The translations under genes were made by a program, and so were the position numbers. From positions 64,645 to 101,881 of the forward strand of contig JAGVAH010000048.1 in the NCBI GenBank assembly GCA_020060385.1: a stretch of 37,237 nucleotides of DNA, given 5' to 3'. The DNA comes from Syntrophobacterales bacterium (lineage in GTDB: Bacteria; Desulfobacterota; Desulfobaccia; Desulfobaccales; 0-14-0-80-60-11). The notes beneath the pieces were generated by a model. It did no database searches. It was not told where the DNA came from and was given only the letters and a program-made list of their open reading frames with translations. Position 1 is the first letter of the stretch. Each line of letters begins with the position of its first letter. Shown one piece after another: positions 26,240 to 34,197 of this stretch.

Positions 26240-27673
26240 ATGGGCCTTTTTCAAAAAGTCATGGTGGCCAACCGGGGCGAAATCGCGGTGCGCATCATCC
26301 GGGCCTGCAAAGAGTTATCCCTTCCCACGGTCACCGTCTACACCGAGCAGGACGCCAACGCCATCCATATCTCCAAGGCCGACCAGGCGCTCCTGGTGAG
26401 TCCCGGGCCGGTGGCCGGTTATCTGGACTATGCCCAGATCATCGACCTGGCTAAATGGGCCGGGGCCGACGCCATCCACCCGGGTTACGGCTTCGGCGCG
26501 GAGAACTGGCAATTCGCCCAGGCCACCGCGGACGCGGGCCTCACCTTCATCGGCCCGCCCCCTGAGGCCATGCGGCAGATGGGGGACAAGGTCCTGGCCC
26601 GGAAGCTCGCGGACGCCGCGGGCTTGCCCACCGTGCCCGGCTCCCCGGTCATCGAGACCGAAGAGCAAGCCCAGGAATGGGCCGCCAAGATCGGCTTTCC
26701 CCTGCTCATTAAGGCCAAGGGCGGCGGCGGCAGCCGGGGCATGCGCCGGGTGGACAACCTGGAGGAACTCCTGAACAACCTCCAGGGAGCGTCCCGGGAG
26801 GCCCGGCGCAATTTCGGCGACCCCGCGATCTACCTGGAAAAACTGATTTTGGAGCCCAAGCACATCGAGATCCAGATCCTGGGGGACAAGCACGGTAACC
26901 TCATTCACCTGGGGGAGCGGGACTGTTCCATCCAGCGCCGCCATCAGAAGCTCATCGAGATCGCGCCGTCCTTAGTCCTCTCCCCGGAGAAGAGGAGCGC
27001 CATGGGGGAACTGGCCAAGGCCGCGGCCCGCCTCCTCAACTACCATTCCGTGGGCACCATGGAATTCCTGGTGGACAAAGACCTGAATTTCTACTTCCTG
27101 GAGATGAACACCCGCATCCAGGTGGAGCATCCCATCACCGAACTCATCACCGGCATCGATCTTTTGAAGGAGCAGATCAAGTCCGCGGCCGGAGAGCCCC
27201 TGACCCTCAAACAGGAAGACGTGCGCCTCCACGGCTATGCCATCGAGTGCCGCATCAACGCCGAAGACCCCCGCAACAACTTCTTCCCCTCCCCGGGGCG
27301 CATCACCCGCTACCAGTCCCCCGGGGGCATCGGCATCCGCCTGGACGGCTGCGTCTTCGGGGGCTACGAAGTGCCCCCCTATTTCGACCCCTTGCTGGCC
27401 AAGCTCTGCGCCTGGGGCAACACCTGGGAGGAGGTCCTGAACCGCATGGACCGGGCCCTGGAGGAATACATCATCCGGGGCATCAAGACCACCATCCCCT
27501 TTTACCGCCAGGTCCTGAAAGACGAAGACTTTAGATCGGGCCTCTTCACCACCAACTTCCTGGCGGAGAAGATGCCCTCCCTCACCTACCTGGATGTCCG
27601 GGAACCCTGGGACCTCTTCTACGTGGCCGGGGCCACTCTGTTTTGTGAATTGAATCAGATTGCCAAAAAGTAG
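26240..27673 (+). CDS. biotin carboxylase subunit (pyruvate/acyl-CoA carboxylase type)
   Basis: About 477 residues. An ATP-grasp enzyme that carboxylates biotin on a carrier protein with bicarbonate and ATP. Seen: N-terminal VMVANRGEIAVRIIRA, ATP-binding Lys158 with the glycine loop KGGGGSRGMR (one Gly of the usual five replaced by Ser), ERDCSIQRRHQK and the catalytic strand MNTRIQVEHP (289-298), plus GYEVPPYFDPLLAKL in the C-terminal domain. All main catalytic residues are retained. The tail (SLTYLDVREPWDLFY...) fits PycA-like single subunits. The ATG at 26240 or a TTG two codons earlier may be used; AAAGGG fits the TTG slightly better. A carboxyltransferase-like gene lies 3 kb downstream beyond the autotransporter. 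No biotin carrier is in the window. I cannot tell acetyl-CoA from pyruvate carboxylase by sequence alone, so no symbol is given. Confidence 0.93.
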   Translation: MGLFQKVMVANRGEIAVRIIRACKELSLPTVTVYTEQDANAIHISKADQALLVSPGPVAGYLDYAQIIDLAKWAGADAIHPGYGFGAENWQFAQATADAGLTFIGPPPEAMRQMGDKVLARKLADAAGLPTVPGSPVIETEEQAQEWAAKIGFPLLIKAKGGGGSRGMRRVDNLEELLNNLQGASREARRNFGDPAIYLEKLILEPKHIEIQILGDKHGNLIHLGERDCSIQRRHQKLIEIAPSLVLSPEKRSAMGELAKAAARLLNYHSVGTMEFLVDKDLNFYFLEMNTRIQVEHPITELITGIDLLKEQIKSAAGEPLTLKQEDVRLHGYAIECRINAEDPRNNFFPSPGRITRYQSPGGIGIRLDGCVFGGYEVPPYFDPLLAKLCAWGNTWEEVLNRMDRALEEYIIRGIKTTIPFYRQVLKDEDFRSGLFTTNFLAEKMPSLTYLDVREPWDLFYVAGATLFCELNQIAKK

Positions 27674-27716
27674 AAGATGTTGGCGCAACGTCAGGCATAG
27701 GCCAAAAAAATCCGCC

Positions 27717-30464
27717 ATGAGCCGGATGGAACCAAGAAATGATGGGCGGTGGCGGTCACTGGGGGCCGCTCTCATCTTGACGGTCGTCCTGGCGACAAGC
27801 TCCTCCCGGGCGGCTGATCTTAATGTTGATGGGGGCGCCACCTATACGGTCGCCAGCAATGTCACCTTCGATAATGCTTACATCGGCAACTCCTCCACCG
27901 GCACCTTAAACCAGGGGAATTTCACCAACACCCTTACGGGCAGCCTCTTCCTAGGCCATAACCCCGGCAGCACCGGCATCTACAACTTGAGCGGCGGCAG
28001 CCTGACGGTGGCCAGCGGGGAGATAGTGGGCAACTACGGAAGCGGTGTCTTCACCCAAAGCGGCGGCGCCAATGCCTGCGGCAATCTCACCCTGGGATAT
28101 GGAGACGGCAGCCATGGCGCCTATAATCAGAGCGACGGCACTAATACCCTAGGCGGCATCCTTTTCCTGGGTTACACCTCGGGGGGCAGCGGCGCTTATA
28201 CCCTCAGTGGCGGCAGCCTCTCTGCCGGGTTCGCTTATATCGGCTATCAGGGGGTAGGCGTTTTCACGCAAGACGGCGGCGCCCATACCTTGAGCAATAA
28301 CCTTTATCTGGGTGCAAATCCCGGCAGCCGCGGCACCTATAACCTGAACAGCGGCAGCCTGCAGGCCCCCAACCAATCGGTGGGCTTCCACGGCCTGGGC
28401 ATTTTTGATCAGAACGGCGGCAGCAATACCATCAACAAAGGTTATGGCCTTATCGGTCTGGTCTTGGGGTTTTGGCATGACGGCAACGGCACTTATAACC
28501 TCAACAATGGCAACCTCACCGCGTGGTCCGAAATCATCGGCAGGTTTGGCGTCGGCACCTTCAACCAGGGCAACGGCGCCAACCAGGTTGCAGAGGACCT
28601 GATTGTGGGCCTGGGGAACGGCCTGACTGGCAGCGGCACCTATAATCTGCGGGGCGGCACATTGTCCGCGGATAACGAAGCTTTGGGCTACATGGGCAGC
28701 GGCGCCTTCAACCAAAGCGGCGGCAGCCATGCGGTGGCCAATGACCTGGTTCTTGGCTACCGTTCCCAAGGAAACGGCGTCTATAACCTGAGCGGTGGCA
28801 CCCTCTCTGTCCTCAACGAGTTTATCGGTTACTCCGGCCAAGGTGCATTTGTGCAAACGGGCGGCGTCCATGCCATAGCCGGCAACCTGACCCTGGGGGC
28901 CAATGCCGGGGGCCGCGGCAGTCTGGCCTTATTGGGGGGCAGCCTGGCGGTGGGGGGCAACTACACCCAGAACGCCAACAGCAACCTGGCCTTGGGGATC
29001 ACCTCCCCCTCCAACTACCAAAGCCTCAATATCGGCGGCGCCGCCTCCGTTGGCGGCACCCTGACCCCGGTGCTCCTGGGTGATCGCCCCCAGGGAAACC
29101 AGGTCTACACCGTCCTCACGGCCGCAGGCGGCCTCTCCGGGACCTTCACCCTCACCAACGCCTGGATCAACCCCACCCTCTACTGGCAGCCGGTCTATAA
29201 CGCCGCCAGCCTCGACCTCCGGGTGAACCGGGACTACGACCACCCGGGCCTCGGCCTGAACTCCAACCAGGGGGCCGTGGGCTTCATGCTCAACGGCCTG
29301 GCCGGGACCGCGTCCGGTGATCTGAACACCGCCTTGAACGCCATTGATAATCTCCCCACCAATGGCGAGGTGCAGGATGCGTTTAAGCAAATTTCCCCGG
29401 AGAAGGCCGGGGCCCTGACCACCCTGGGCTTCGCGGGGGCCACCTTCCAGATGCGGAATCTCGCCACCCGCATCACCAACCTGCGCTTCGGCAGGGAGAA
29501 TTTTGGCCAGGCAGGTGGTCTGGGTAACCTTGACCTGAATGCCTCCCGCCAGAACGGGGTGATGCTGGCCTATAACGGCGCCGGGCTCCCGGGCTTGCTC
29601 CATATCAAGAAGAAATCCCCGGCCCCGGAGCACCGCTGGGGTCTTTTTGCGGACGGCGGCGCCGCGTTCGGAGCCCAGCAGAGCACGGTGAACCAGACGG
29701 GCTATGATTTCACACTGGCCGGTTGCACCGCGGGGGGCGATTACCGGCTCACCGACCAGCTCCTCCTGGGCCTGGCCACCGGCTACAGCCATACGGCCGC
29801 GGGTTTTCACGGCTCAGGGGGCACGGTCAACGCCCATACCTGGCCCCTGAACGCCTATGCCGCCTATCTCCCCGGCTTCCTTTACGCCTACGGCTCCCTG
29901 GGCTACGCCCTTAACCTCTTCCACCTGGAACGGAACCTCAACTTCGGGGGTCTGTCCCGCACCGCCAGCAGCGCCACCACCGGGCACCAGTTCAATGCCT
30001 ACGGCGAGGCTGGCTACGATCTCCGTATCTGGCGCTATATCCTCACCCCTGCGGCCACCCTGGCCTACTCCCGCATCTGGGTGGACCCCTTCACGGAAGA
30101 GGGCGCCGGGGCCTTCAACCTCCAGGTCGGCCCCCAGAACGTGGCTTCCCTGCAAACGGGAGTGGGGGGACGCCTGACCCTGCCCCTGCAGGTGGCCGGG
30201 GTCAAGGTCGTGCCCCAGGCCTCTGCCTTCTATCAACACGAGTTCGCCAACGGCAGCCGGGGCCTGGACGCCAGCCTCAGCCAGGCCGGCAGCACCTTTG
30301 CCTTCCGGACCGACTCCCCCCAAAGGGACTTTGCGGTGCTGGGGGCGGCGGTGGCCGCGGAACTGACGCCAAACCTCTGGGCCCGGGTCAATTACAGCGC
30401 GGAAGTGGGACGCGGCAACTATACCGCGCATTACCTCCAGGCCGGCCTGCGTTACGAATTTTGA
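27717..30464 (+). CDS. autotransporter protein with repeat passenger and C-terminal beta-barrel
   Basis: About 915 residues. A signal peptide (SLGAALILTVVLATSSSRAA, near residues 14-33) is followed by a passenger of glycine-, asparagine- and serine-rich repeats to about residue 430. Each repeat is about 47 residues with the pattern YNLSGGSL...IGxxGxGxFxQxGGxNxxxNLxLG, as expected for a beta-solenoid. A linker and an autotransporter beta-barrel of about 280 residues end in YLQAGLRYEF, with the terminal Phe typical of outer-membrane proteins. The protein should be secreted by the type V route and displayed on the cell surface; an adhesin role is plausible but unproven. ATG 27717 is chosen because it gives a normal signal peptide; ATG 27726 is also possible and neither has a good ribosome-binding site. 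It interrupts the carboxylase gene pair. Confidence 0.88.
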   Translation: MSRMEPRNDGRWRSLGAALILTVVLATSSSRAADLNVDGGATYTVASNVTFDNAYIGNSSTGTLNQGNFTNTLTGSLFLGHNPGSTGIYNLSGGSLTVASGEIVGNYGSGVFTQSGGANACGNLTLGYGDGSHGAYNQSDGTNTLGGILFLGYTSGGSGAYTLSGGSLSAGFAYIGYQGVGVFTQDGGAHTLSNNLYLGANPGSRGTYNLNSGSLQAPNQSVGFHGLGIFDQNGGSNTINKGYGLIGLVLGFWHDGNGTYNLNNGNLTAWSEIIGRFGVGTFNQGNGANQVAEDLIVGLGNGLTGSGTYNLRGGTLSADNEALGYMGSGAFNQSGGSHAVANDLVLGYRSQGNGVYNLSGGTLSVLNEFIGYSGQGAFVQTGGVHAIAGNLTLGANAGGRGSLALLGGSLAVGGNYTQNANSNLALGITSPSNYQSLNIGGAASVGGTLTPVLLGDRPQGNQVYTVLTAAGGLSGTFTLTNAWINPTLYWQPVYNAASLDLRVNRDYDHPGLGLNSNQGAVGFMLNGLAGTASGDLNTALNAIDNLPTNGEVQDAFKQISPEKAGALTTLGFAGATFQMRNLATRITNLRFGRENFGQAGGLGNLDLNASRQNGVMLAYNGAGLPGLLHIKKKSPAPEHRWGLFADGGAAFGAQQSTVNQTGYDFTLAGCTAGGDYRLTDQLLLGLATGYSHTAAGFHGSGGTVNAHTWPLNAYAAYLPGFLYAYGSLGYALNLFHLERNLNFGGLSRTASSATTGHQFNAYGEAGYDLRIWRYILTPAATLAYSRIWVDPFTEEGAGAFNLQVGPQNVASLQTGVGGRLTLPLQVAGVKVVPQASAFYQHEFANGSRGLDASLSQAGSTFAFRTDSPQRDFAVLGAAVAAELTPNLWARVNYSAEVGRGNYTAHYLQAGLRYEF
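27950..28935 (+). repeat. coding repeats of the autotransporter passenger
   Basis: Roughly seven imperfect repeats of about 141 bases, visible at the DNA level as recurring GGCACCTATAACCTGA and AGCGGCGGCA words. The unit boundaries drift and a unit near 28110-28190 is shortened. Tandem coding repeats of this kind may change in number by recombination. Confidence 0.75.
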
Positions 30465-30542
30465 GATAATGGGCAACTATCTGCCATTTACCAGCCATAT
30501 CTGCTATGATGCAATTTAGGAGGCTTAGCAGCATTCCCTCCC

Positions 30543-30663
30543 GCTCCCAACTTGTCCCTGGGAACGGCAATGACCTCTCGTTCCCAAGTTGCACTTGGGA
30601 ACGAAAATACTCGCCAGGCTGAGCTTGGCGTATAAATGCGTTCCCAAGCTCAGCTTGGGAACG
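30543..30663. repeat. cluster of GTTCCCAAG-type palindromes
   Basis: Two clean copies: 30579-30603 (CGTTCCCAAG/CTTGGGAACG, five-base centre) and 30639-30663 (CGTTCCCAAGCT-C-AGCTTGGGAACG, 12-base arms). Between them is a related shorter palindrome (CGCCAGGCT/AGCTTGGCG, 30612-30630), and upstream a degenerate copy (30543-30567). They occupy the space between the autotransporter and the carboxyltransferase-like gene. The word resembles mobile palindromic repeats found dispersed in several bacterial lineages. Confidence 0.8.
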
Positions 30664-30734
30664 AGAAAGAAGGCGAGATGCACGGCGCTTTCCCGCCCTA
30701 CTAAAAACTGAAAACTGGTAACTGGTAACTATAT

Positions 30735-32435
30735 ATGCCAATGTTCAATCCCGTAAAAGTCACTGATGTCAGCCTCCGGGACGGTTTGGAGGATTTTGTC
30801 CTCAGGCACCTGCGCCTGGATGATCTGGGCAAGCTGGTGGGCTTGCTCGACCGGGCCGGGTTCTATTCCCTGGACTGCTGGGGCGGCTCCACGTTCTACG
30901 CCGCGCTCATGGACCTCAAGGAAGACCCCTGGGAACGCCTGAAAAAGATGCGCCGGGCCATGAGCCGCACCCCCATCCAGATGATCCTCAGGGGCCGCAT
31001 GCTGGTGGGCTTCAAGCCCTACGAGGACGAAGTCATCCGCAAATTCATCACCCGGGCCGCGCACCTGGGGGTGGATATCTTCCGCATCTACGACAACCTC
31101 AATGACGCGGAAAATATGCAGACCGCCATCAATGCGGCCAAGGAGCTGCGGAAGCAGGTGGAAGCCACGGTGCTCTTTTCCCTCAACCCCCACGTCACCG
31201 TGGACGATTACCTGCAACTCTTCGGGAGCCTGGTCAACCTGGGCGCGGACGTGATTTGCCTCAACGACTCCTTCGGGGTCATGACCCCCCACCAGGTGGA
31301 GACGTTAATCACCGCCTACCGCCGCTATTTCCACCAGCCCCTGCGGCTGCACCTCCACAACAACCACCAGGCCGCGCTCACCTCCTACCAGGAAGGGGTG
31401 CGCCAGGGCGCGGCCCTGGTGGACACCACCCTGGCCGGGCTCTCCTGGTCCTACGGCCCGCCCCCGGTGGAGTCCCTGATGTTCTCCCTGGGGGGCTCCA
31501 GCTTTGATCCCCATCTCGACCTGGACGTCCTGGGGGAGGCCACCGAATACCTGGATCACCTGAAAGAAAAATATAATTACCGGGAACCCTCGCCCCGGAA
31601 GATGGACGACCGCCTGGGTCCGGACTACCTCCCCGGCCCCCTGAAGGAATTCATCAAAGAGGAACTGCAGCGCCAAAACGCCCGGGACCGGCAACAGGTG
31701 GCCTACAAAGAGGCCCAGCAGGTCTGGAGCGACCTGGGGTTCCCTATCCTCAAGGGGAGAATCCTGGAGATCGTGGGCCTCCAGGCGGTGGAAAATATTC
31801 TGTCAGCCCGGCGCTACGAAAAAATTATATCCAGTATGCAGAACCTCATCCGGGGTAAATTCGGCCGGCTCCATTCCCCCATCTTGCTAGAACTGCAGAG
31901 CCGGGCCCTGGCCCTGGAAGACGAGGCCCCGGCCACCCTGGAAAAGGAAGGGGCTTTGCAATCCCTCCCCGGCCTGGAGACGGAAGAGGACATCCTCACC
32001 TATAGCCTCTTCCCGGAGGAAGCCGAAGCCTTCTTCTACCTCCGGGCCGACACCTCCCGGGCCCCGGCCGCGGCCCCGGCCCCCCCGGCCCCCGGGCCTT
32101 ATCCTTTTTTGGCGGCCGTCACCGCCTCCCGCCTCACCCTCAGCCATAAGGGGGACGAGGTGCAGACCCGCCTGGAGGGGGTGAGCTCCGTGCGCAAGGG
32201 TAAACAGGTGCTGTTTATCAATATCCAGGGGCATATTGAAGAGATCGGGGTGCAGCTGGTCTCCGGCGAAGGCGAGGCCCGGGAATACCTGGTGACCTTC
32301 CACGGGGACACCTACCGCATCCGGGTTACAAAAACCTTCCCCAAGGAACAGGAATTCACCCCGGTCTTCCTGGAAATCAACGGCCAGATGGAAGAATTCC
32401 TCATCAAAGAACCGGCTGATAAGGGAAAAAATTGA
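30735..32435 (+). CDS. pyruvate carboxyltransferase-like protein with altered active site and no biotin domain
   Basis: A 566-residue protein. Residues 5-300 form the TIM barrel of pyruvate/oxaloacetate carboxyltransferases (DVSLRDG with Asp16, FYSLDCWGGSTF, DPWERLKKMR, DIFRIYDNLND). Differences from active relatives are marked: the strand usually CIKDMAG, whose Lys is carboxylated, reads CLNDSFG (Asn177), and SLRDGHQS reads SLRDGLED. The metal His pair (HLH, 206-208) is kept. The helical PYC-type region continues to about 420. After a Pro/Ala linker the C-terminal 120 residues are beta-rich, with no MKM biotinylation motif. It may need a separate carrier, catalyse another reaction, or be regulatory. 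The ATG at 30735 lacks a clear ribosome-binding site; ATG 30741 is an alternative. Confidence 0.85.
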   Translation: MPMFNPVKVTDVSLRDGLEDFVLRHLRLDDLGKLVGLLDRAGFYSLDCWGGSTFYAALMDLKEDPWERLKKMRRAMSRTPIQMILRGRMLVGFKPYEDEVIRKFITRAAHLGVDIFRIYDNLNDAENMQTAINAAKELRKQVEATVLFSLNPHVTVDDYLQLFGSLVNLGADVICLNDSFGVMTPHQVETLITAYRRYFHQPLRLHLHNNHQAALTSYQEGVRQGAALVDTTLAGLSWSYGPPPVESLMFSLGGSSFDPHLDLDVLGEATEYLDHLKEKYNYREPSPRKMDDRLGPDYLPGPLKEFIKEELQRQNARDRQQVAYKEAQQVWSDLGFPILKGRILEIVGLQAVENILSARRYEKIISSMQNLIRGKFGRLHSPILLELQSRALALEDEAPATLEKEGALQSLPGLETEEDILTYSLFPEEAEAFFYLRADTSRAPAAAPAPPAPGPYPFLAAVTASRLTLSHKGDEVQTRLEGVSSVRKGKQVLFINIQGHIEEIGVQLVSGEGEAREYLVTFHGDTYRIRVTKTFPKEQEFTPVFLEINGQMEEFLIKEPADKGKN

Positions 32436-32443
32436 GAAAGTAA

Positions 32444-32566
32444 AGATTTACCACCAAGGCACCAAGGTTCACCAAGAAAAAAATAAAGAGGGTGGGCCTT
32501 TGGCCCACCCTCTTTAAATTATTTACTTTGTGCTTCTTGGTGTCTTTGTTTCTTGGTGGTAAATCT
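32444..32566. repeat. 123-base nested inverted repeat
   Basis: Three collinear stems: AGATTTACCACCAAG (32444-32458) with its perfect complement at 32552-32566; CACCAAGAA (32470-32478) with TTCTTGGTG (32534-32542); and the central 14-base stem at 32485-32515. The complete stretch could fold into one long hairpin. The outer arms themselves contain repeated CACCAAG words. It fills the space between the carboxyltransferase-like and MEMO genes and ends 16 bases before the MEMO ribosome-binding site. Confidence 0.85.
32485..32515 (+). terminator. probable intrinsic terminator (central stem of the nested repeat)
   Basis: AAAGAGGGTGGGCC (32485-32498), loop TTT, then GGCCCACCCTCTTT (32502-32515): a perfect 14-base stem, followed by an AT-rich tract. 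It sits 50 bases after the stop of the carboxyltransferase-like gene. The T-run is short, so termination may be partial. It is symmetrical and could act in either direction. Confidence 0.6.
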
Positions 32567-32592
32567 CTTCTTCTTCCCCACAGGAGGTCGCC

Positions 32593-33435
32593 ATGCGCGT
32601 CAGGTCCCGGATGTTGCCCCCCGGCTGGTATCCCGCCAGTAACAGCGCTTGTATCGCGGAAATTGACAAAATGGTGGCCGGGGTGCAGCCGCTGCCCTCC
32701 GGCACCAAGGTCTTCGGGGGCATCGTCCCCCATGCGGGCTGGTATTTTTCCGGCAAACTCGCGGCCCGGATCTTTTATCTGGCCGCCAAGGTGACTCAAC
32801 CCCAGGTGGTGATGGTCTGCGGCGGGCATTTGGGGGGCGACTCCCCGCCCCTCCTGGTCACGGACGAGGCCTGGGAGACGCCCTTGGGGGACCTCCCCCT
32901 GGCCACGGAATTTTATGAGCCTCTCCGTAAGCGTATGCCCCTTCGGGAAGAATACCCCGGGGACAACACCATCGAGGTGCAGCTGCCCCTGGTCAAACAT
33001 TTCTTTCCCAACGCCAAGGTCCTGGCCCTGCGGGGCCCCCAATCCCAGGCGGCCATCGCCCTGGGGGAAGCGGTGGCGGCCATCGCCCAGGAACTGAAAG
33101 TGACACTGCTGGCCTTCGGCTCCACGGACCTGACCCACTACGGCCCCAACTACGGCTGGGCTCCCAAGGGCTACGGCCCCGGCGCAGTGAAATGGGTCAA
33201 GGAAGTGAATGACAAGAAATTCGTGGACCTGGCCCTGAAAATGGACGGGGAAGGCATGCTCAAGGCCGGGGTCCAGGACCAGAGCGCCTGCAGCGCCGGG
33301 GGGGCCGCGGCCGCAGTGGCCGCGGCCAAGAAACTGGGGGCCACCAAGACGCACCTGGTGGATTACTACACCTCCTACGACATCATGCCCGGCGACAGCT
33401 TCGTGGGATATATGGGGATGGTCATGGAAGGATGA
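32593..33435 (+). CDS. amrB: MEMO family protein (AmmeMemoRadiSam system protein B)
   Basis: A 280-residue cytoplasmic protein of the MEMO1 family. The family motifs are present: PHAGWYFSG (His47), CGGH (His79), NTIEVQLP (126-132), GSTDLTHYG (Asp179, His182) and CSAGGAAA (Cys233). These correspond to the metal-binding residues of MEMO1 and related extradiol-dioxygenase-fold proteins. In bacteria MEMO often occurs with AMMECR1 and a radical SAM protein (AmmeMemoRadiSam), but neither partner is visible here. Its biochemical role is not established. The ATG at 32593 has an excellent AGGAGG five bases away, and the nested repeat just upstream probably separates it from the preceding gene. Confidence 0.9.
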   Translation: MRVRSRMLPPGWYPASNSACIAEIDKMVAGVQPLPSGTKVFGGIVPHAGWYFSGKLAARIFYLAAKVTQPQVVMVCGGHLGGDSPPLLVTDEAWETPLGDLPLATEFYEPLRKRMPLREEYPGDNTIEVQLPLVKHFFPNAKVLALRGPQSQAAIALGEAVAAIAQELKVTLLAFGSTDLTHYGPNYGWAPKGYGPGAVKWVKEVNDKKFVDLALKMDGEGMLKAGVQDQSACSAGGAAAAVAAAKKLGATKTHLVDYYTSYDIMPGDSFVGYMGMVMEG

Positions 33436-33459
33436 TTTGCGGGGAGGGCCGGGGGAGCC

Positions 33460-33490
33460 GGTAGCCACGGGCGTCTCGCCCGTGGCTACC
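33460..33490. repeat. 14-base-arm palindrome downstream of the MEMO gene
   Basis: GGTAGCCACGGGCG (33460-33473), loop TCT, CGCCCGTGGCTACC (33477-33490), a perfect stem. It is set inside a larger G-rich/C-rich inverted region (GGGGAGGGCCGGGGG on the left, CCCGCCCTCCCCTC on the right). No T-tract follows. It could stabilise the 3' end of the MEMO transcript. Confidence 0.8.
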
Positions 33491-33540
33491 CCGCCCTCCC
33501 CTCAAACTCCCCTCCCAAACCCCTAAATAAATTTAGAAAA

Positions 33541-33567
33541 GTGGCACGGGCGTATCGCCTGTGCTAC
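33541..33567. repeat. second palindrome of the GTAGCACGGGCG family
   Basis: GTGGCACGGGCG, loop TAT, CGCCTGTGCTAC, with two G-T pairs in a 12-base stem. It is closely related to the palindrome at 33460-33490 and ends five bases before the possible start of the next gene. Confidence 0.75.
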
Positions 33568-33571
33568 ATGA

Positions 33572-33840
33572 ATGTCAAGTTATTGCGTTATGAATATACG
33601 ATTTCATCCTCACGGCAGAGAACGAATGGTCGAACGCGGCGCCAGCGAAGCAGACGTCATCGCCGCCATTCAGGATGGGGAAAGATTCATTGCCAAATTT
33701 AACGTATTGGGTTTCGCCGCAATTTTTCAGGGGGCTTTCTTTGGCGCGGCAAGAATTATCAAAACAAACAGGTTGAAGTTTATACCGTGGACGAGAGAGG
33801 AACCTTGCTTATCTTAACGGTTATTGTTAAATATTTTTAG
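33572..33840 (+). pseudogene. frameshifted DUF4258-family protein (possible toxin)
   Basis: The N-terminal half (from ATG 33572 or 33590: IRFHPHGRERMVERGASEADVIAAI) matches DUF4258. The rest of the family appears in the next frame: RNFSGGFLWRGKNYQNKQ, VEVYTVDERGTLL and ITVIVKYF-like VIVKYF to TAG at 33838-33840. One base is missing near 33715: GGTTTC-GCCGC would read GFRRNF if one C were restored (GGTTTCCGCCGC). The uninterrupted upstream frame instead ends at 33817 with an unrelated tail. DUF4258 genes are often paired with DUF2283 genes, as here, 13 bases upstream, and such pairs are proposed toxin-antitoxin modules. No ribosome-binding site is evident. The lesion is either genuine inactivation or a sequence error. 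Confidence 0.75.
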
Positions 33841-33853
33841 AGGGTTCAAGATC

Positions 33854-34090
33854 ATGAAAATCACCTTTGATCCCCGCTACAATATTGCTTATATCCGGCT
33901 GCAAGAAAAGGGCGCGGAGGTGGAAACCATCCGCATCAGCGATGAGCTTAACGTGGATGTGGCCCCCAATGGCACGGCTTACGGCATTGAACTGCTGAAT
34001 GCCAACCACCAGCTTTTTACCCAAGACCAAGGCAAACTCATCATCGAAAACGAAGCCCAAGGAGGCCGCCAGGAAATAGAATTGGCCTGA
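33854..34090 (+). CDS. DUF2283 family protein (possible antitoxin)
   Basis: A 78-residue protein with the DUF2283 pattern: MKITFDPRYNIAYIRLQEKG, SDELNVDVAPNGTAYGIELLNA. It is a small beta-rich fold often next to a DUF4258 gene and thought to be the antitoxin partner. The ATG at 33854 is preferred, with GAGGG nine bases upstream; a TTG at 33824 would add ten residues that do not look conserved. The gene is intact although the DUF4258 gene before it is frameshifted. A terminator lies about 110 bases downstream. Confidence 0.82.
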   Translation: MKITFDPRYNIAYIRLQEKGAEVETIRISDELNVDVAPNGTAYGIELLNANHQLFTQDQGKLIIENEAQGGRQEIELA

Positions 34091-34103
34091 ATCAAAGGAG
34101 ATT

Positions 34104-34168
34104 GGGGGGGCAGGGCCGGGGATTAAAGGCGGGCGAGGACGCCCGCCCTACGTCCCTGCCCTCCCCCC
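34104..34168. repeat. nested G-tract/C-tract palindrome
   Basis: Outer arms GGGGGGGCAGGG (34104-34115) and CCCTGCCCTCCCCCC (34154-34168) enclose an inner stem GGCGGGCG (34128-34135) with CGCCCGCC (34140-34147). It sits just after the DUF2283 gene. It belongs to the same design as the elements near 33441-33510, 34249-34278 and 35781-35812. Confidence 0.7.
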
Positions 34169-34197
34169 ACGCCCCTTTCCCAACCTGTATAAGTAAC

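Noticed and set aside
28149-29810. Minus-strand open frames of 240 and 293 codons opposite the autotransporter
   Set aside because: They mirror the repeat codons of the autotransporter; repeated Ala/Val/Ile runs follow from the repeats on the other strand.
30543-30663. Possible CRISPR array
   Set aside because: The repeated GTTCCCAAG units are palindromes with irregular spacing and differing sequence, with no regular spacers.
32404-33468. 354-codon minus-strand open frame across the MEMO gene
   Set aside because: It crosses a strong terminator-like hairpin and mirrors the MEMO frame; no protein features.
33454-33490. Intrinsic terminator after the MEMO gene
   Set aside because: The stem is strong but is followed by C-rich sequence and not by a T-tract; kept as a repeat.
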